Shown here piece by piece: positions 26,391 through 36,600 of a DNA stretch of 64,000 bases. The notes beneath the pieces are model-generated. The model made no database searches, was not told the DNA's origin, and was given only the letters and a program-made list of their open reading frames with translations. The first letter of the stretch is position 1. The number at the start of each line of letters is the position of its first letter. Origin of the DNA: an uncultured Planctomycetota bacterium (GTDB taxonomy: Bacteria; Planctomycetota; Planctomycetia; Pirellulales; Thermoguttaceae); assembly GCA_900318195.1 (NCBI GenBank), contig ONJR01000017.1:1-64000 (forward strand), written 5' to 3'. The position numbers were made by a program, and so were the translations under genes.

Positions 26391-27203
26391 ATGTCAACGT
26401 TACGCTACTTAATGGCGACGGCGCTCGCCGTCGCGTGCTTTCTCGGCGGCGCGATTCGCGGTCAAGAGAACGCCAAGGTTCAGTTGCCGTCTAAGGAAAA
26501 ATTCCGTATTGTACTTCTAATAGGTCAATCGAATATGGCGGGTCGCGGCGTGGTCGAGGAGGAAGATCGAATTCCAATTCCACGCGTATACGCGCTCGAT
26601 AAAAACGGAGAATGGCGTCCCGCAGTCGAGCCGGTGCATTACGACAAGCCCGTCGCGGGGGTTGGTCCCGGTAGAGAGTTCGCGCGCAAACTCGTCGAAA
26701 GCGATCCGACTATTGCCGTCGGACTCGTACCTGCGGCTTGCGGAGGGTCGTCTATTACCGACTGGCGACCTGGCGTCTACTTCAAGCAAACGCAATCTCA
26801 TCCTTACGACGACGCGCTCGCGCGCGCGAAACGCGCGTTGCAAGACGGAGAATTGGAAGCGATACTCTGGCGCCAGGGGGAAGCGGATCTCGCGCAACAA
26901 CGCGCAGACGCGTACGAGGAGCGGTTCGACGAATTCGTCAAACGATTGCGAACTGAACTCGACAACAGCTCGGCGCCGTTGCTCGTAGGAGAATTAAAGA
27001 TCGTCAAAGGCAGTCAGTCGGGCGCTGAAAAGGTCAAAGAAGCGCAAATTAACGTTGTTCAAAAAAACCAGCCCGCTGCGTTCGTCTCGGCGGACGGCGT
27101 TACGCTCAATCCCGACAACGTCCATTTTGATCGCAAAAGTCAGTTGGAGCAAGGGCGTCGCTTTTTCGACGCCTATGCGAAACTGAAATCGTCGACGAAA
27201 TGA
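26391..27203 (+). CDS. secreted SGNH/SASA-type carbohydrate esterase
   Basis: A 270-aa exported protein (signal MATALAVACFLGGAIRG) of the sialate O-acetylesterase / CE6 group. The catalytic Ser is in LIGQSNMAGRG, the middle block is LVPAACGGSSITDW, and WRQGEAD replaces the usual WHQGESD; the Asp-x-x-His equivalent is DNVHFD near the end. It probably removes acetyl groups from xylan or sialic acid-like sugars outside the cell. AAGGA lies before the ATG. It follows the first esterase by 33 bases. Confidence 0.85.
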   Translation: MSTLRYLMATALAVACFLGGAIRGQENAKVQLPSKEKFRIVLLIGQSNMAGRGVVEEEDRIPIPRVYALDKNGEWRPAVEPVHYDKPVAGVGPGREFARKLVESDPTIAVGLVPAACGGSSITDWRPGVYFKQTQSHPYDDALARAKRALQDGELEAILWRQGEADLAQQRADAYEERFDEFVKRLRTELDNSSAPLLVGELKIVKGSQSGAEKVKEAQINVVQKNQPAAFVSADGVTLNPDNVHFDRKSQLEQGRRFFDAYAKLKSSTK

Positions 27204-27271
27204 ACGTATTATTAAACCGCGCCGGCGCGGATAAGACGCGACGGCGCCGAGCCAATCGTTAAGGACGCTTT

Positions 27272-28120
27272 ATGAAAACGCTCATTGTTATTCCAGCGCG
27301 TTTTGCCTCGAAACGTTTCCCAGGTAAGCCGCTTGCCATACTTGTGGACAAGCCGATTCTACTACGCGTCTGGGAAATCGCAAATTATGCGCGCCAACGT
27401 CTATCCGACTGCAACGCAGTCGTCGCGACGGAAACGCCGACCCCGGATTGCCAAAGCGATAAGATCGTCGAATTCTGTCATAAGAACGAGATTCCGGTCG
27501 TTACAACCTCGAATGCCTGCCGTTCTGGGTCAGATCGCGTATGGCAAGTAGCGCAAGAGGCGAGCGAACGACCCGACGTCGTCGTCAATCTGCAAGGGGA
27601 CGCGCCAACTTGTCCGCCTGATTTCATCGTCAAACTTGTCGAATCGCTCGAATCGAATCCAGCGGCGGACGTCGCGTCCGTAATGACGACGCTCTCCTGG
27701 GACGCGCTCGACGCGTTACGCGAAGCCAAACGCACGAGTCCCTTCAGTGGAACAACCGTCGTCGTTAATGAAAAGAATGAAGCGCTGTGGTTCTCGAAGA
27801 ATATTATACCAGCGATACGAGACGAGGAGAAGTTACGCGCAACCGACGCTCTCAGTCCCGTGCGTCGCCACGTCGGGCTATACGCGTACCGCTACGACGC
27901 GCTACGTTTCTTTGCAAACACAGAAAAAGGACAATACGAGCGCCTGGAACAACTTGAACAGTTACGCTTTCTAGAACACGGGCGCGCCGTCCAGATGATC
28001 GAAGGCGAGTATCCCCCGGGCTACGATCACGCAACCTCTGGCGTCGACACGCCTGAGGATCTAGCGCGGGTCGAGCGTCTGATTCGCGCGCATGGGGAAT
28101 TGCTCGATTTCTACCGATAG
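27272..28120 (+). CDS. kdsB: 3-deoxy-manno-octulosonate cytidylyltransferase (CMP-Kdo synthetase)
   Basis: A 282-aa cytidylyltransferase activating Kdo for lipopolysaccharide core. The CTP-binding N terminus is VIPARFASKRFPGKPLA; the metal loop is NLQGDAPTCPP (usual QGDEP); HVGLYAYRYDALRFF and LEQLEQLRFLEHG are KdsB signatures. It is slightly longer than the usual 250 aa. AAGGAC before the ATG supports the start. It implies an LPS-type outer membrane. It lies 68 bases after the esterase gene, with only a GC palindrome between, and ends one base before the convergent methyltransferase gene. Confidence 0.9.
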   Translation: MKTLIVIPARFASKRFPGKPLAILVDKPILLRVWEIANYARQRLSDCNAVVATETPTPDCQSDKIVEFCHKNEIPVVTTSNACRSGSDRVWQVAQEASERPDVVVNLQGDAPTCPPDFIVKLVESLESNPAADVASVMTTLSWDALDALREAKRTSPFSGTTVVVNEKNEALWFSKNIIPAIRDEEKLRATDALSPVRRHVGLYAYRYDALRFFANTEKGQYERLEQLEQLRFLEHGRAVQMIEGEYPPGYDHATSGVDTPEDLARVERLIRAHGELLDFYR

Positions 28121-28121
28121 C

Positions 28122-29063
28122 TTACCTGTCGTCCGCTTGTCGTCGCGCCATTCGAACGCGTCGCGCTTCGTAAAAGAAGATCGCCGCCGCGTTCGATACG
28201 TTTAAACTATCGGCGACCCCCAACATTGGCAAGCGCACTTTTTGAAGTAACGCGCGCTCGACGTCGTCCGGAGTCTCTTCCGACCAAATCGCGGTAAGTC
28301 CGTCCGCCTCGGTTCCAAGAATAATCGCGGTTGGACGCGTATAATCGATTTGCGTATACGGGGTCGACTCGTCGCAGAGCGCCGTCGCGCGCTGGTAGCC
28401 GCCGACGCGTAGCCACGCAAGAACCTCGGATGGCGACGCAACCGCGATCGGAATGTGAAAGATTGCGCCCAAACTACTGCGTATCGCGTTAGGATTGAAA
28501 ACGTCGTGCTCGCCGCGAGTCGAAGCAACGACAAGTGCGTGAACGCCGGCGCCGTCCGCGCTACGCAGAATTGCGCCGAGATTACCGGGCTTCTCAACGT
28601 CCTCGACGACCGCGACGAGCGGCGCCTCGCCGCGATCCGCCGCGCGCGCGGCTATCATTGTGTCGAGTTCTTCGAGCGTCGCCGTTCGCGCTTCAACGAT
28701 CGCGACGACGCCTTCGTCTCGATCGCCAAATGAGAGCTTCTCAAACGCGGCGCGTCCTAACGGAATAGTCGGCGCGCCGGTCGCGTCGACTTTTAGCGCC
28801 AGCGCTTCGATTTCGCGCGCGCGCTCCTCGCTACGTCCAGAGGTTAGCAACGTCTCGCGCAGTTCGGGTCGTTCGTCCGCCTGAACGCGCGAGCCGGCGT
28901 TCCAGAAGAGCGTCTTCACTTTAAAGTTCGAGCGCAACGCGCGTTCGATCTCGCGCGCGCCGTCGACCAAACACGCGTTCTCACGACGACGCGCTTTGCT
29001 CTCTTTCAGACGAACGGCGCTCTTAACGCGCGCGTTGCCAACGCTCACAATTGCGGCAAACAT
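28122..29063 (-). CDS. TrmH/SpoU-family RNA 2'-O-ribose methyltransferase
   Basis: A 313-aa SPOUT enzyme. The knot motifs are seen in order: VVEDVEKPGNLGAILRSADG (motif 1), AIILGTEADGL (motif 2) and LPMLGVADSLNVSNAAAIF (motif 3). The N-terminal 100 residues form the small RNA-substrate binding domain (LKESKARRRENACLVDGARE). It is probably RlmB-like, methylating 23S rRNA or a tRNA; the target cannot be told. It is convergent with kdsB, with one base between the stops. Confidence 0.88.
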   Translation of the reverse strand: MFAAIVSVGNARVKSAVRLKESKARRRENACLVDGAREIERALRSNFKVKTLFWNAGSRVQADERPELRETLLTSGRSEERAREIEALALKVDATGAPTIPLGRAAFEKLSFGDRDEGVVAIVEARTATLEELDTMIAARAADRGEAPLVAVVEDVEKPGNLGAILRSADGAGVHALVVASTRGEHDVFNPNAIRSSLGAIFHIPIAVASPSEVLAWLRVGGYQRATALCDESTPYTQIDYTRPTAIILGTEADGLTAIWSEETPDDVERALLQKVRLPMLGVADSLNVSNAAAIFFYEARRVRMARRQADDR

Positions 29064-29164
29064 ATGTCTTCTCTCTTGCTCACTAATAAACCGTACGCGC
29101 GCGGGTCACGTTATTCCGACGCGCGTTTACAATTGTAGCGGCGCGCGCGTTTCGGTCAAGCGCG

Positions 29165-29440
29165 TTACATCGCTCCACTGAGCGTCTCGGGCGCGGTTTC
29201 AAGAAGTTGCGCGCTGAATTCGGCGAGTTTACTCATACACCAGGGTAGAAAAATAGCGAGCGTCGCCGCGACAGAAACGAGCTTCAGCACAAACGCGACC
29301 GTCTGATCTTGAATCTGCGTCGCCGCCTGCACAACCGCGACGAGCGCGCCGACAAGGGCGCCGACCACGAGAACGGGCGAACCGATTAACAGCGCGACCC
29401 GCAATGCGTCGCGACCGAGTTCGATAATGACTTCGTCCAT
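29165..29440 (-). CDS. fliQ: flagellar export protein FliQ
   Basis: A 91-aa protein with two long hydrophobic helices (LRVALLIGSPVLVVGALVGALVA and FVLKLVSVAATLAIFLPW), the loop QAATQIQDQTVAF being the FliQ hallmark. It is part of the FliPQR core of the flagellar type III export gate. It follows fliP by 32 bases in the order fliO-fliP-fliQ. No fliR follows here. Confidence 0.93.
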   Translation of the reverse strand: MDEVIIELGRDALRVALLIGSPVLVVGALVGALVAVVQAATQIQDQTVAFVLKLVSVAATLAIFLPWCMSKLAEFSAQLLETAPETLSGAM

Positions 29441-29472
29441 TTTAACGTCCCTCGTTACCTAACCTAAGCGCG

Positions 29473-30465
29473 CTATGCCACGCTCGCCAAGAGTGATTTC
29501 ACCAGTAGCGTCCAGCCGTCTACCATCACAAAGAGCGCCAACTTAAAGGGAAGCGACACGATAGCAGGCGGCAACATCATCATCCCGGTCGCCACCAGCG
29601 TCGCCGAGACGACAAGATCGATTATGAGGAACGGCAACAGGATTTGAAAACCAATGAGAAACGCCGTCTTTAATTCGCTCAGTAGGAACGCTGGCGCGAG
29701 CGCTTGCAGCGGCACGTCTTCGTAATATTGCGGCGCCTCGTCGGTCGGCGCGTACTTCATAAAGAGCGCGATCATTTCGCCGTTGCCTGTGCGTTCGATC
29801 TGCGCGCCGAGAAACTCGCGGATCGGCGTCAATCCGCGCTCCAGCGCCTCGCTCGCCGTGAGTTCGTGCTTCGCGTAAGGTACGACCGCGTCTTGATACG
29901 CACGCGTCCAGACTGGCGCCATCACAAGCAACGTCAGAAAAATCGCGAGCGTCGTGAGGACTTGATTAGAAGGCGCTTGACCCGCGCCGAGACCCTGACG
30001 CAACAATGCGAAGACGACAGAAAAGCGGGCGTAGCAAGTCGTCATTAGTAAGATTGCGGGAGCGAGCGTAAAGACCGACATAACCAGTAACGCCTTGAGC
30101 GTCGCGGATATCGTCTCAGGACTCAAAAGTCCTTTTTCCGCGCCCAAAAGCCGACCGGGGAAATCGGTCAAGACGTCTGAACTGGGAGCGTCGTTCGAGT
30201 CAAGTTCTACCTCGGAATCTTGCGACTCAGAATGAAGCGGACTAGGTTCGACGGCGGATTCGTTCTGCTGCAAGTCCCGAGCGAGTTTGTCGGAACTGGA
30301 CGCGCGCGTCGCCTCGGGAACGAGCGAAACGTCGAGCGACTCGTCGTCGACGCCTATCATTGCGCCGCCGCGGCGCGTATCCTGCGCGCGCGTCGCGTCT
30401 GCGTAAACGACGAACGCAAGACACGTCGTCAGCGCCAAAGGGAGTATCTTCCTTACTAACGTCAT
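29473..30465 (-). CDS. fliP: flagellar export protein FliP
   Basis: A 330-aa export-gate component. Residues about 125-330 match FliP: ILLMTTCYARFSVVFALLRQ, QVLTTLAIFLTLLVMAP, AFLLSELKTAFLIGFQILLPF, LPFKLALFVMVDGW. A signal peptide (ALTTCLAFVVYA) leads into about 80 acidic, Ser-rich residues not present in typical 245-aa FliP proteins, which would be periplasmic. Fifteen bases separate it from fliO. Confidence 0.93.
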   Translation of the reverse strand: MTLVRKILPLALTTCLAFVVYADATRAQDTRRGGAMIGVDDESLDVSLVPEATRASSSDKLARDLQQNESAVEPSPLHSESQDSEVELDSNDAPSSDVLTDFPGRLLGAEKGLLSPETISATLKALLVMSVFTLAPAILLMTTCYARFSVVFALLRQGLGAGQAPSNQVLTTLAIFLTLLVMAPVWTRAYQDAVVPYAKHELTASEALERGLTPIREFLGAQIERTGNGEMIALFMKYAPTDEAPQYYEDVPLQALAPAFLLSELKTAFLIGFQILLPFLIIDLVVSATLVATGMMMLPPAIVSLPFKLALFVMVDGWTLLVKSLLASVA

Positions 30466-30481
30466 CCTACCCGACCCAATT

Positions 30482-30991
30482 TCATACCGTTTTTATCTCT
30501 TCGTCGCGCGCGTTCTCGTCGTCCTCGACGTCTGCGGCGTTCGCTACGTCCCTAGCAAGCGCGCGCCAGCCGTTCGAGTTCGCGACCGCTAAGATCGATT
30601 GACCGCGCCATTTAATCGCGACGAGTTCCGACTTCGCGTCAAATCGTATGCGTTCGACAATTTCTATTTCATGACTAGCGCACAGTCCGCGACTGCGACC
30701 GGTTAAATAGCGCGCTATCGCTAGAAGTCCGAAAAAAACGCACAACGCCAACGCAAGCGAGCCGAACGTCGTTAACACAGTCGAACCAACGCCCTTCGCG
30801 CCCGGACGCGAGATCGCGCGACCCGACGGCGCGATCGGCGTCTTACTCTCGTCGCCAGACGCCGTAGTCGCAACGCGCGACGACTCGGCGCGCGTCGCGC
30901 CCTCGTCTTGACACAGTGCGGCGCCATTTGCGCACAACGTCGTCGCAATCGCTAGGAACAAAAAACCAAGCGTACAAATTCTGCGCGCCAT
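30482..30991 (-). CDS. fliO: flagellar assembly protein FliO-like
   Basis: A 169-aa protein with an N-terminal signal peptide (ICTLGFLFLAIATTL), a Ser/Thr/Ala-rich periplasmic linker, a membrane helix (about residues 72-95) and a cytoplasmic domain with EIEIVERIRFDAKSELVAIK then a WRGQSILAV-type beta strand typical of FliO. FliO helps FliP assemble. The identification rests mainly on gene order before fliP-fliQ and this topology. Confidence 0.8.
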   Translation of the reverse strand: MARRICTLGFLFLAIATTLCANGAALCQDEGATRAESSRVATTASGDESKTPIAPSGRAISRPGAKGVGSTVLTTFGSLALALCVFFGLLAIARYLTGRSRGLCASHEIEIVERIRFDAKSELVAIKWRGQSILAVANSNGWRALARDVANAADVEDDENARDEEIKTV

Positions 30992-31040
30992 AGTACAATC
31001 TAACCCTTTCTACGCGAGGCGCTCGTGCGTCGCGCGCGAT

Positions 31041-31070
31041 AATATACCAATTGCATGGAGGCTTTGCCAA
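31041..31070 (-). promoter_or_regulatory. promoter for fliOPQ
   Basis: On the minus strand TTGGCA (31070-31065) and TATATT (31046-31041), 18-bp spacer, about 50 bases before fliO. It looks like a housekeeping rather than a sigma-28 or sigma-54 promoter. Confidence 0.5.
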
Positions 31071-31113
31071 GGTCAATTTCAAACTTTCACACTCGATATA
31101 ACCGTTAAACTTA

Positions 31114-31142
31114 TTGTCAACGCGCGGCGACTCTGGTATACT
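31114..31142 (+). promoter_or_regulatory. promoter for aroB
   Basis: TTGTCA (31114-31119) and TATACT (31137-31142) with a 17-bp spacer, about 57 bases before the aroB ATG. Confidence 0.75.
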
Positions 31143-31198
31143 AGTGGGGACGGCGCGCAACGGCGCGTCTTGCTTACTGTAACGATAAAGGTCATAAC

Positions 31199-32329
31199 AT
31201 GCAAGTAATACCGGTCAATCTGCAGGAACGTAGTTACGAAATAGAAATATCTCCGGGCGCGTTGGATCGCGCGGGCGTCGCGCTCGCGTCGTTGGGGGAC
31301 GTGTCGCGCGTCGTACTCGTCTCGGACGACGTGGTCGACAATCTTTACGGCGTTCGAGTCGCTGAGAGCATTGTAGATCGCGGTCTTGATCTCGACGTAA
31401 TCGTCGTCGAACACGGCGAAGAGAGCAAGTCGATCGAAGTCGCGTATTCTCTCTGGGAGCAGTTGCTTGAACTCGGCGCTGATCGCAAGTCTGTCATAGC
31501 GGCGTTGGGAGGCGGGGTCGTTGGCGACCTTGCGGGTTTCGTCGCTGCGACGTACGCGCGCGGACTACGTTATTTTCAGATACCGACGACTCTCTTAGCT
31601 CAGGTTGACAGTAGCGTCGGCGGTAAGACGGCGATCGATCTTCCGAAGTGTAAAAATATCGTCGGGGCTTTTCATCAACCTAGCGGGGTTCTTGCGGATA
31701 CGACGACTTTGCAGGATCTTTCGGCAAAGGATTACGTTTCCGGGCTCGGCGAGGTCGTTAAATACGGCGTTTCCCTTGATAGCGAGTTGTTCGATATGCT
31801 GGAGCGCAACGTGGACGCGATAACGTCGCGCGACGCTCAGACGCTTGAAAAAATCGTTGCGAAATGTTGCTCGATTAAGTCTGAAATTGTCGCGGCGGAC
31901 GAGCGTGAAACGTCGGGACGGCGCGCTCTGCTAAACTACGGGCACACGTTCGGTCATTCTTTGGAAGCTGCGCTTGGATACGGCGCGATCCCGCACGGGC
32001 ACGGCGTGCTCGTCGGCTCAATTTTAGCGGCGCGTCTCGCGCAACGTCTCGGTGCTTCAGGCGACGCGCGATTTAGCGCGATCGACGACGCGTGGCTCGA
32101 TCGCCAGCTAGCGCTCTATCGTAACTTGGGTCTTCCAACCTCGCTTCATGATTTAGGTCGCGACTACGGCGACGCACCTGAAACGACGCCGCAACGACTC
32201 GTCGAACTCATGGCGAGCGATAAAAAGACGGAATTCGGCAAGTTGAATTTCATTTTACCGGTCGCCTTGGGAGAATGCGTCTATGCCAAAGACGTTGCCG
32301 CTGACGACGCGCTCGCCGTCCTGCGCTAA
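31199..32329 (+). CDS. aroB: 3-dehydroquinate synthase
   Basis: A 376-aa enzyme of the second shikimate step, converting DAHP to dehydroquinate with NAD and zinc. NAD-binding GGGVVGDLAGFVAATYARG (about residue 104 on), QIPTTLLAQVDSSVGGKTAID, and the zinc-binding GLGEVVKYG, NYGHTFGHSLE and HGHGV are all present. AAAGG before the ATG supports the start. It acts directly after the aroF product (18-19 kb), but the two are not linked in an operon and no aromatic-rich leader was found here. Confidence 0.96.
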   Translation: MQVIPVNLQERSYEIEISPGALDRAGVALASLGDVSRVVLVSDDVVDNLYGVRVAESIVDRGLDLDVIVVEHGEESKSIEVAYSLWEQLLELGADRKSVIAALGGGVVGDLAGFVAATYARGLRYFQIPTTLLAQVDSSVGGKTAIDLPKCKNIVGAFHQPSGVLADTTTLQDLSAKDYVSGLGEVVKYGVSLDSELFDMLERNVDAITSRDAQTLEKIVAKCCSIKSEIVAADERETSGRRALLNYGHTFGHSLEAALGYGAIPHGHGVLVGSILAARLAQRLGASGDARFSAIDDAWLDRQLALYRNLGLPTSLHDLGRDYGDAPETTPQRLVELMASDKKTEFGKLNFILPVALGECVYAKDVAADDALAVLR

Positions 32330-32804
32330 CCCGCGCGCAGCGCTTGATCCGCTCGCGCCCGACGCCAAGCGCCGACCGTACGAGTACAACCTCTATCTCG
32401 TCGCGCGAATGCGCAAGGTGCGCGCGTTTGCCGTCGCCGTAATAATAATCGGCGCCGCGTTTGCCACACGCTTCGGCGCGCGGCAAAGCGCTACGCGTCT
32501 TCCCGACGAATTCAGCGCTTCGGCTCGACCGCGCGCGTTCTCGCGCGAATCGCCGAACGACGCGGCGCGCAACGACGCGCTCGTCTTTACGCTCGACGTG
32601 AACGTCGCGACCGTCGCCGAATTATCGCTCTTGCCAAGCATTGGTCCGGCGCTCGCGCAACGCGTCGTCGAGTATCGCGATGCGAACGGTCCGTTTCAAT
32701 CAGTCGACGAGCTCCGTAACGTTAAAGGCTTCGGCGTTAAGACGCTCGAAAAAATCCAACCTTACTGTTACGTGGTTACACAAGAAGACGCGCGCGACGA
32801 ATAA
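32283..32804 (+). CDS. ComEA-like helix-hairpin-helix protein
   Basis: A 173-aa protein whose first 47 bases overlap the end of aroB in another frame; an alternative start is ATG 32409. A membrane helix (VRAFAVAVIIIGAAFATRFG) is followed by a linker and a ComEA-type double HhH domain: LDVNVATVAELSLLPSIGPA, then ALAQRVVEYRDANGPFQ and ELRNVKGFGVKTLEKIQPY. Such domains bind DNA without sequence preference, in ComEA during uptake. It is probably membrane-anchored and facing the periplasm. Confidence 0.78.
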   Translation: MPKTLPLTTRSPSCANPRAALDPLAPDAKRRPYEYNLYLVARMRKVRAFAVAVIIIGAAFATRFGARQSATRLPDEFSASARPRAFSRESPNDAARNDALVFTLDVNVATVAELSLLPSIGPALAQRVVEYRDANGPFQSVDELRNVKGFGVKTLEKIQPYCYVVTQEDARDE

Positions 32805-32846
32805 CGCCGCTCTTAATCATGTCAAGACTAACACGAGAACGCAACT

Positions 32847-33524
32847 ATGCCATACGAATATTTACTCTTTGTCCTTCCACCGGCGCTACTTGCAATGCTC
32901 GCCCAGAGTATGCTCAAATCGCGCTACGCAGCCGCCTGTAGAGCGCCGGCCTCGATTACAGGCGCGGCTGCGGCGCGCGCGCTACTCGATTCCGCCGGTT
33001 GCCAACACGTACGAATCGAACGCATTGCTGGAACGCTAACGGATCATTACGATCCGCGCGCGAAAGTGTTGCGCTTGAGCGAAAATTCATATAATGGTCG
33101 CAATCTCGCCGCGATCGGCGTCGCCGCCCACGAGGCTGGGCACGCGCTACAAGACGCACAGCGCTACAAGCTCATGGTCGTCCGTCAGCTTGCCGTGCCG
33201 CTCGCGTCTCTTGGCGGCAATACAGCGATGATTCTCATTATGGTAGGGCTAGCCATGCAGGCGATGCACCTCGCTATGCTAGGAGTTGCCGGCTTCGGAC
33301 TCGTCGCGCTCTTTCAGATCGTCAATTTACCAGTCGAATACAACGCAAGCGCACGTGCGCGAGAGCAACTTGAAAAACTCGGCTTTATTACGTCGGAACA
33401 AGCGCCTATGGTGCGCAAAATGCTGAGCGCGGCGGCGCTAACGTACGTCGCCGGAACGCTCGCCGCCGTCGGGCAGTTCCTCTACTTCCTCTTGACGGTA
33501 CTGGGGCGTTCGCAACGCCGTTGA
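32847..33524 (+). CDS. membrane zinc metallopeptidase (YugP family)
   Basis: A 225-aa membrane protein. The zincin site HEAGH is in GVAAHEAGHALQDAQRY (about residues 95-110), preceded by LRLSENSYNGRNLAAIG, the YugP/Zn_peptidase_2 signature. Hydrophobic helices lie at the N terminus, at 120-160 and at the C terminus. The length is normal for the family. The substrate is unknown. The stop codon overlaps the -35 of the next promoter. Confidence 0.88.
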   Translation: MPYEYLLFVLPPALLAMLAQSMLKSRYAAACRAPASITGAAAARALLDSAGCQHVRIERIAGTLTDHYDPRAKVLRLSENSYNGRNLAAIGVAAHEAGHALQDAQRYKLMVVRQLAVPLASLGGNTAMILIMVGLAMQAMHLAMLGVAGFGLVALFQIVNLPVEYNASARAREQLEKLGFITSEQAPMVRKMLSAAALTYVAGTLAAVGQFLYFLLTVLGRSQRR

Positions 33525-33549
33525 CAGATTCGTAAGAATAGGATACTAT
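33521..33549 (+). promoter_or_regulatory. promoter for the LExRxLLS protein gene
   Basis: A consensus TTGACA (33521-33526) and TACTAT (33544-33549), 17-bp spacer, 67 bases before the start codon. The -35 overlaps the preceding stop codon. Confidence 0.75.
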
Positions 33550-33615
33550 AAAGCTGCGGCGTCGCTCGCGCGGCGCTCTACGCGAAATTAACTTCCCCTC
33601 CCGAAAGGAATTGAC

Positions 33616-36600
33616 ATGAGTCTGTTCTCCACCCCTAATCGTCGTGCGTCGCGCGCGCGCAAATCGGCTCTCGAAGCGCTTGAAGATCGCGCGCTTTTGT
33701 CCGTCGCTCCATATTCGCCGGCTGCAGACGTACTCGATCCAATGAACATGAACCAAGCGGCCTTTGTCGCCGAGCAGTCGCGCGCGACGAACGACGTCGA
33801 ACCGATAAAAGTTACGCAAGAACTTCTTAAGACGAAAGGCGTCGACGATCCCTACAATCTAGAGTACATCCTACTCGAATCAGGAAACGTCTCGTATCTT
33901 GGACAGAACGGTATGTCGCGTTATCAGAACATGACGTACTCAGCCGTGCCGGATCAGGTTTATATCGAGCTATGGGAACAGGCGATCGCGCGCTGGGAGC
34001 AAGTCTTTTCCGTAGGGCAAGAGGACGTCGTTTACCCGTACGCTGTCAACGAAACGACGATCGAGGTCGACGATTGCTTGCTCTTCTTCGGGTTCACCGA
34101 TTCTTACGAATCGTCTTCTTCTCTCGGGTCTGCGATCAACGCCGGCTACTACCGTAACGGCGGTAGCGGCACAGCGGCGACCGGCTCGCTCGTCTTTAAC
34201 GCGAAGTACTTCACGTCGAATCCAAGCGAGAATTTACAGAAGATCTTCTACAATACGGCGTTGCATGAAATAGGACACTCGCTCGGCTACAATGTAACGC
34301 ACTTCCGTCAGACGAACCTTATCGTCTCTTCTACTGACGCGCCGTTCGGTCTCGATTCGACTTTTGCGACGTCAAGCGGCGCGCAGAATTCGTATTGGTT
34401 CTACGTCGGCGAGCGTGGAGTCGCGAAGTATCTCGAGACGTATCCGGCAACGTTCACCGCGCTCGGGCAACCGAACAACTTCCCCATGGAGACCTACATA
34501 GCGAACGGCTCGTACGGGGCGCATCCCAGTTCGGCGCTCTCTACTTACTTCCTGTACCTCAATCAGCGCGACGGGATGAATTACGCCATTTCCGCTAACT
34601 ACGACGCTACTATTACCCCAATGACGCTTGCTGTTCTTGAGGATATGGGTTATTCCGTGAATTACGATTACGCGGATCCAATCGGTACGGCGGCGCCGGA
34701 CGAACTGACAGCGGAAACGCGCGGCGCGACCGTAATCCTAACGTGGAACGCGACAACATCGGCCGTCTCGACCTACGACCTCGAAAGAATGGATCTAACG
34801 GCGGACGAACCGCAATGGTCTGTAATCGCAACGGACGTCGACGAACTGCGATACGTCGACGTTACCGCCGATCCAGCGCGAGAGTACGCCTATCGAGTTC
34901 GCGCGACCAACCTAACGACTCGGGACGAAGTCGCAGACTTCCGCGTTCAGCCAAACGAGACAATAACCTGGGAAAAAGGAGACGCCGCTCGGTTCACGAT
35001 CTACACGCTAACGCACGACTCCTCCGACCGACTCGCTTGGACACGAAAAGTGCAGTCCACCGAAGAAACAAGCTGGACCGCCGACGTCGAATATGAAACG
35101 ATCGCGCGCGTTATCGCTCTAAACGTCGTGCGCGACCAGACGGAGAACAGCCGCCCCGTCGACGTATCCTTTGCCCAGAACGCCGACCAATACGTGCCGG
35201 AGGGATATAACGTCGAAGATTGGAACGCGCTCAAAGCGTTCCTTGAAATTAAGGACGAAGACGGCGTTAAAAACGGCGACAAAATTGCTAATGCGTTCGG
35301 CGACGTCTACAGTCCCGATATGCTAGAAGAACTCGCCGGACTCGTATGGAAAAACGTCGAAGGCGAAATGCGCGTTACGGAAATTGAATGGCGCAACTAC
35401 GGACTTGTCGGCGCCTTGAACCTACCCGACTGCGATCAGCTGGCAAAGGTCGACGTCGCTAAGAACTCGCTAACCGGGGTCGAGCTCAACTCGCAACTTG
35501 TAACGGAACTCAATGTAGACGACAACAATCTGTCGACCCTCGAACTCGCCAATTTACCTGAATTGCGTTCGCTCTCGTGCGCGCGCAACAAGCTCGCCAA
35601 CCTTGACTTCGCCAACACGCCGAAACTAACGTACCTGAATTGCGCGAGTAATCCGCTTGCCGAACTCAATTTGACAACAACTCCGATTCTCGTTACCTTG
35701 CGCGCGCAGGAAATACCCGTTCTCACGATTAACCTCGCTGGAAATTCCCGAGTTGCCGACCTCGCGCTATGGAATACCGCGCTCGAAGCGATCTATCTGC
35801 CAGAAGATTTCGCGGGCGTCGTCGATTTCGCCGACTCCAACGCGCAGGAATATCGATGGACAGTCGACGAACTCGTCGTCGGCACGGAATCGAGTCTGCA
35901 ATTCGACGGGGCAAAGGATACGCGCGTCGCAACTTTAACGCTAACGGACGCAACGCAAATCGTCAACTGCTACGTCGGAGAACCAAGCCAACTTGACCCG
36001 GCGCCTTCGGAGTTTGTATACGCCGACTACGATCCTGCGACCAGAACGCTACCGCTAACCTGGTCTACAGTCGACGACGCCGCGCAGTATGAAGTGCAAT
36101 ACAAACGCGCCGATTCCTTGGACGACCTGGCGAACGAGTGGAAACTGGCGGAGATCGTCGAATCGAACTCGCGAATCGCGACCGGCGTCAACGCTACCTC
36201 CTACTATCTTTTCCGTGTCCGCGCGATCAAATCGGACGGTTCGTATACGCTATGGAGCGACGAACTGATTTTCAGAGCCGAAGAATCGACCGTCTTGTTA
36301 GAGACCCCGAAAGATTTCTCGTACGGTCTATACGACTACAACGCGAAAACGCTACCCCTAACCTGGACCGCCGTCGAGGGCGCTACTGGCTACGAGGCGC
36401 AATACAAGCGCGCCGACTCCGAAGACTGGTCCGGCGCGTGGGCGCTCGCTGAAATCGTTGACGTCAACGAGCGAACCGCGACCCGAGTCGATCAGGACTC
36501 ATACTTCCTCTTCAGAGTGCGCGCGCTAGGAGAAAACGGCGCCGTCTCGGAATGGAGCGACTCGCTAGCCTTTAAAGCGGCAGAATTAGAGACTCTTGAC

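Noticed and set aside
27218..27231. GC palindrome between the second esterase gene and kdsB as a terminator.
   Set aside because: No T run follows on either strand and kdsB has no obvious promoter of its own.
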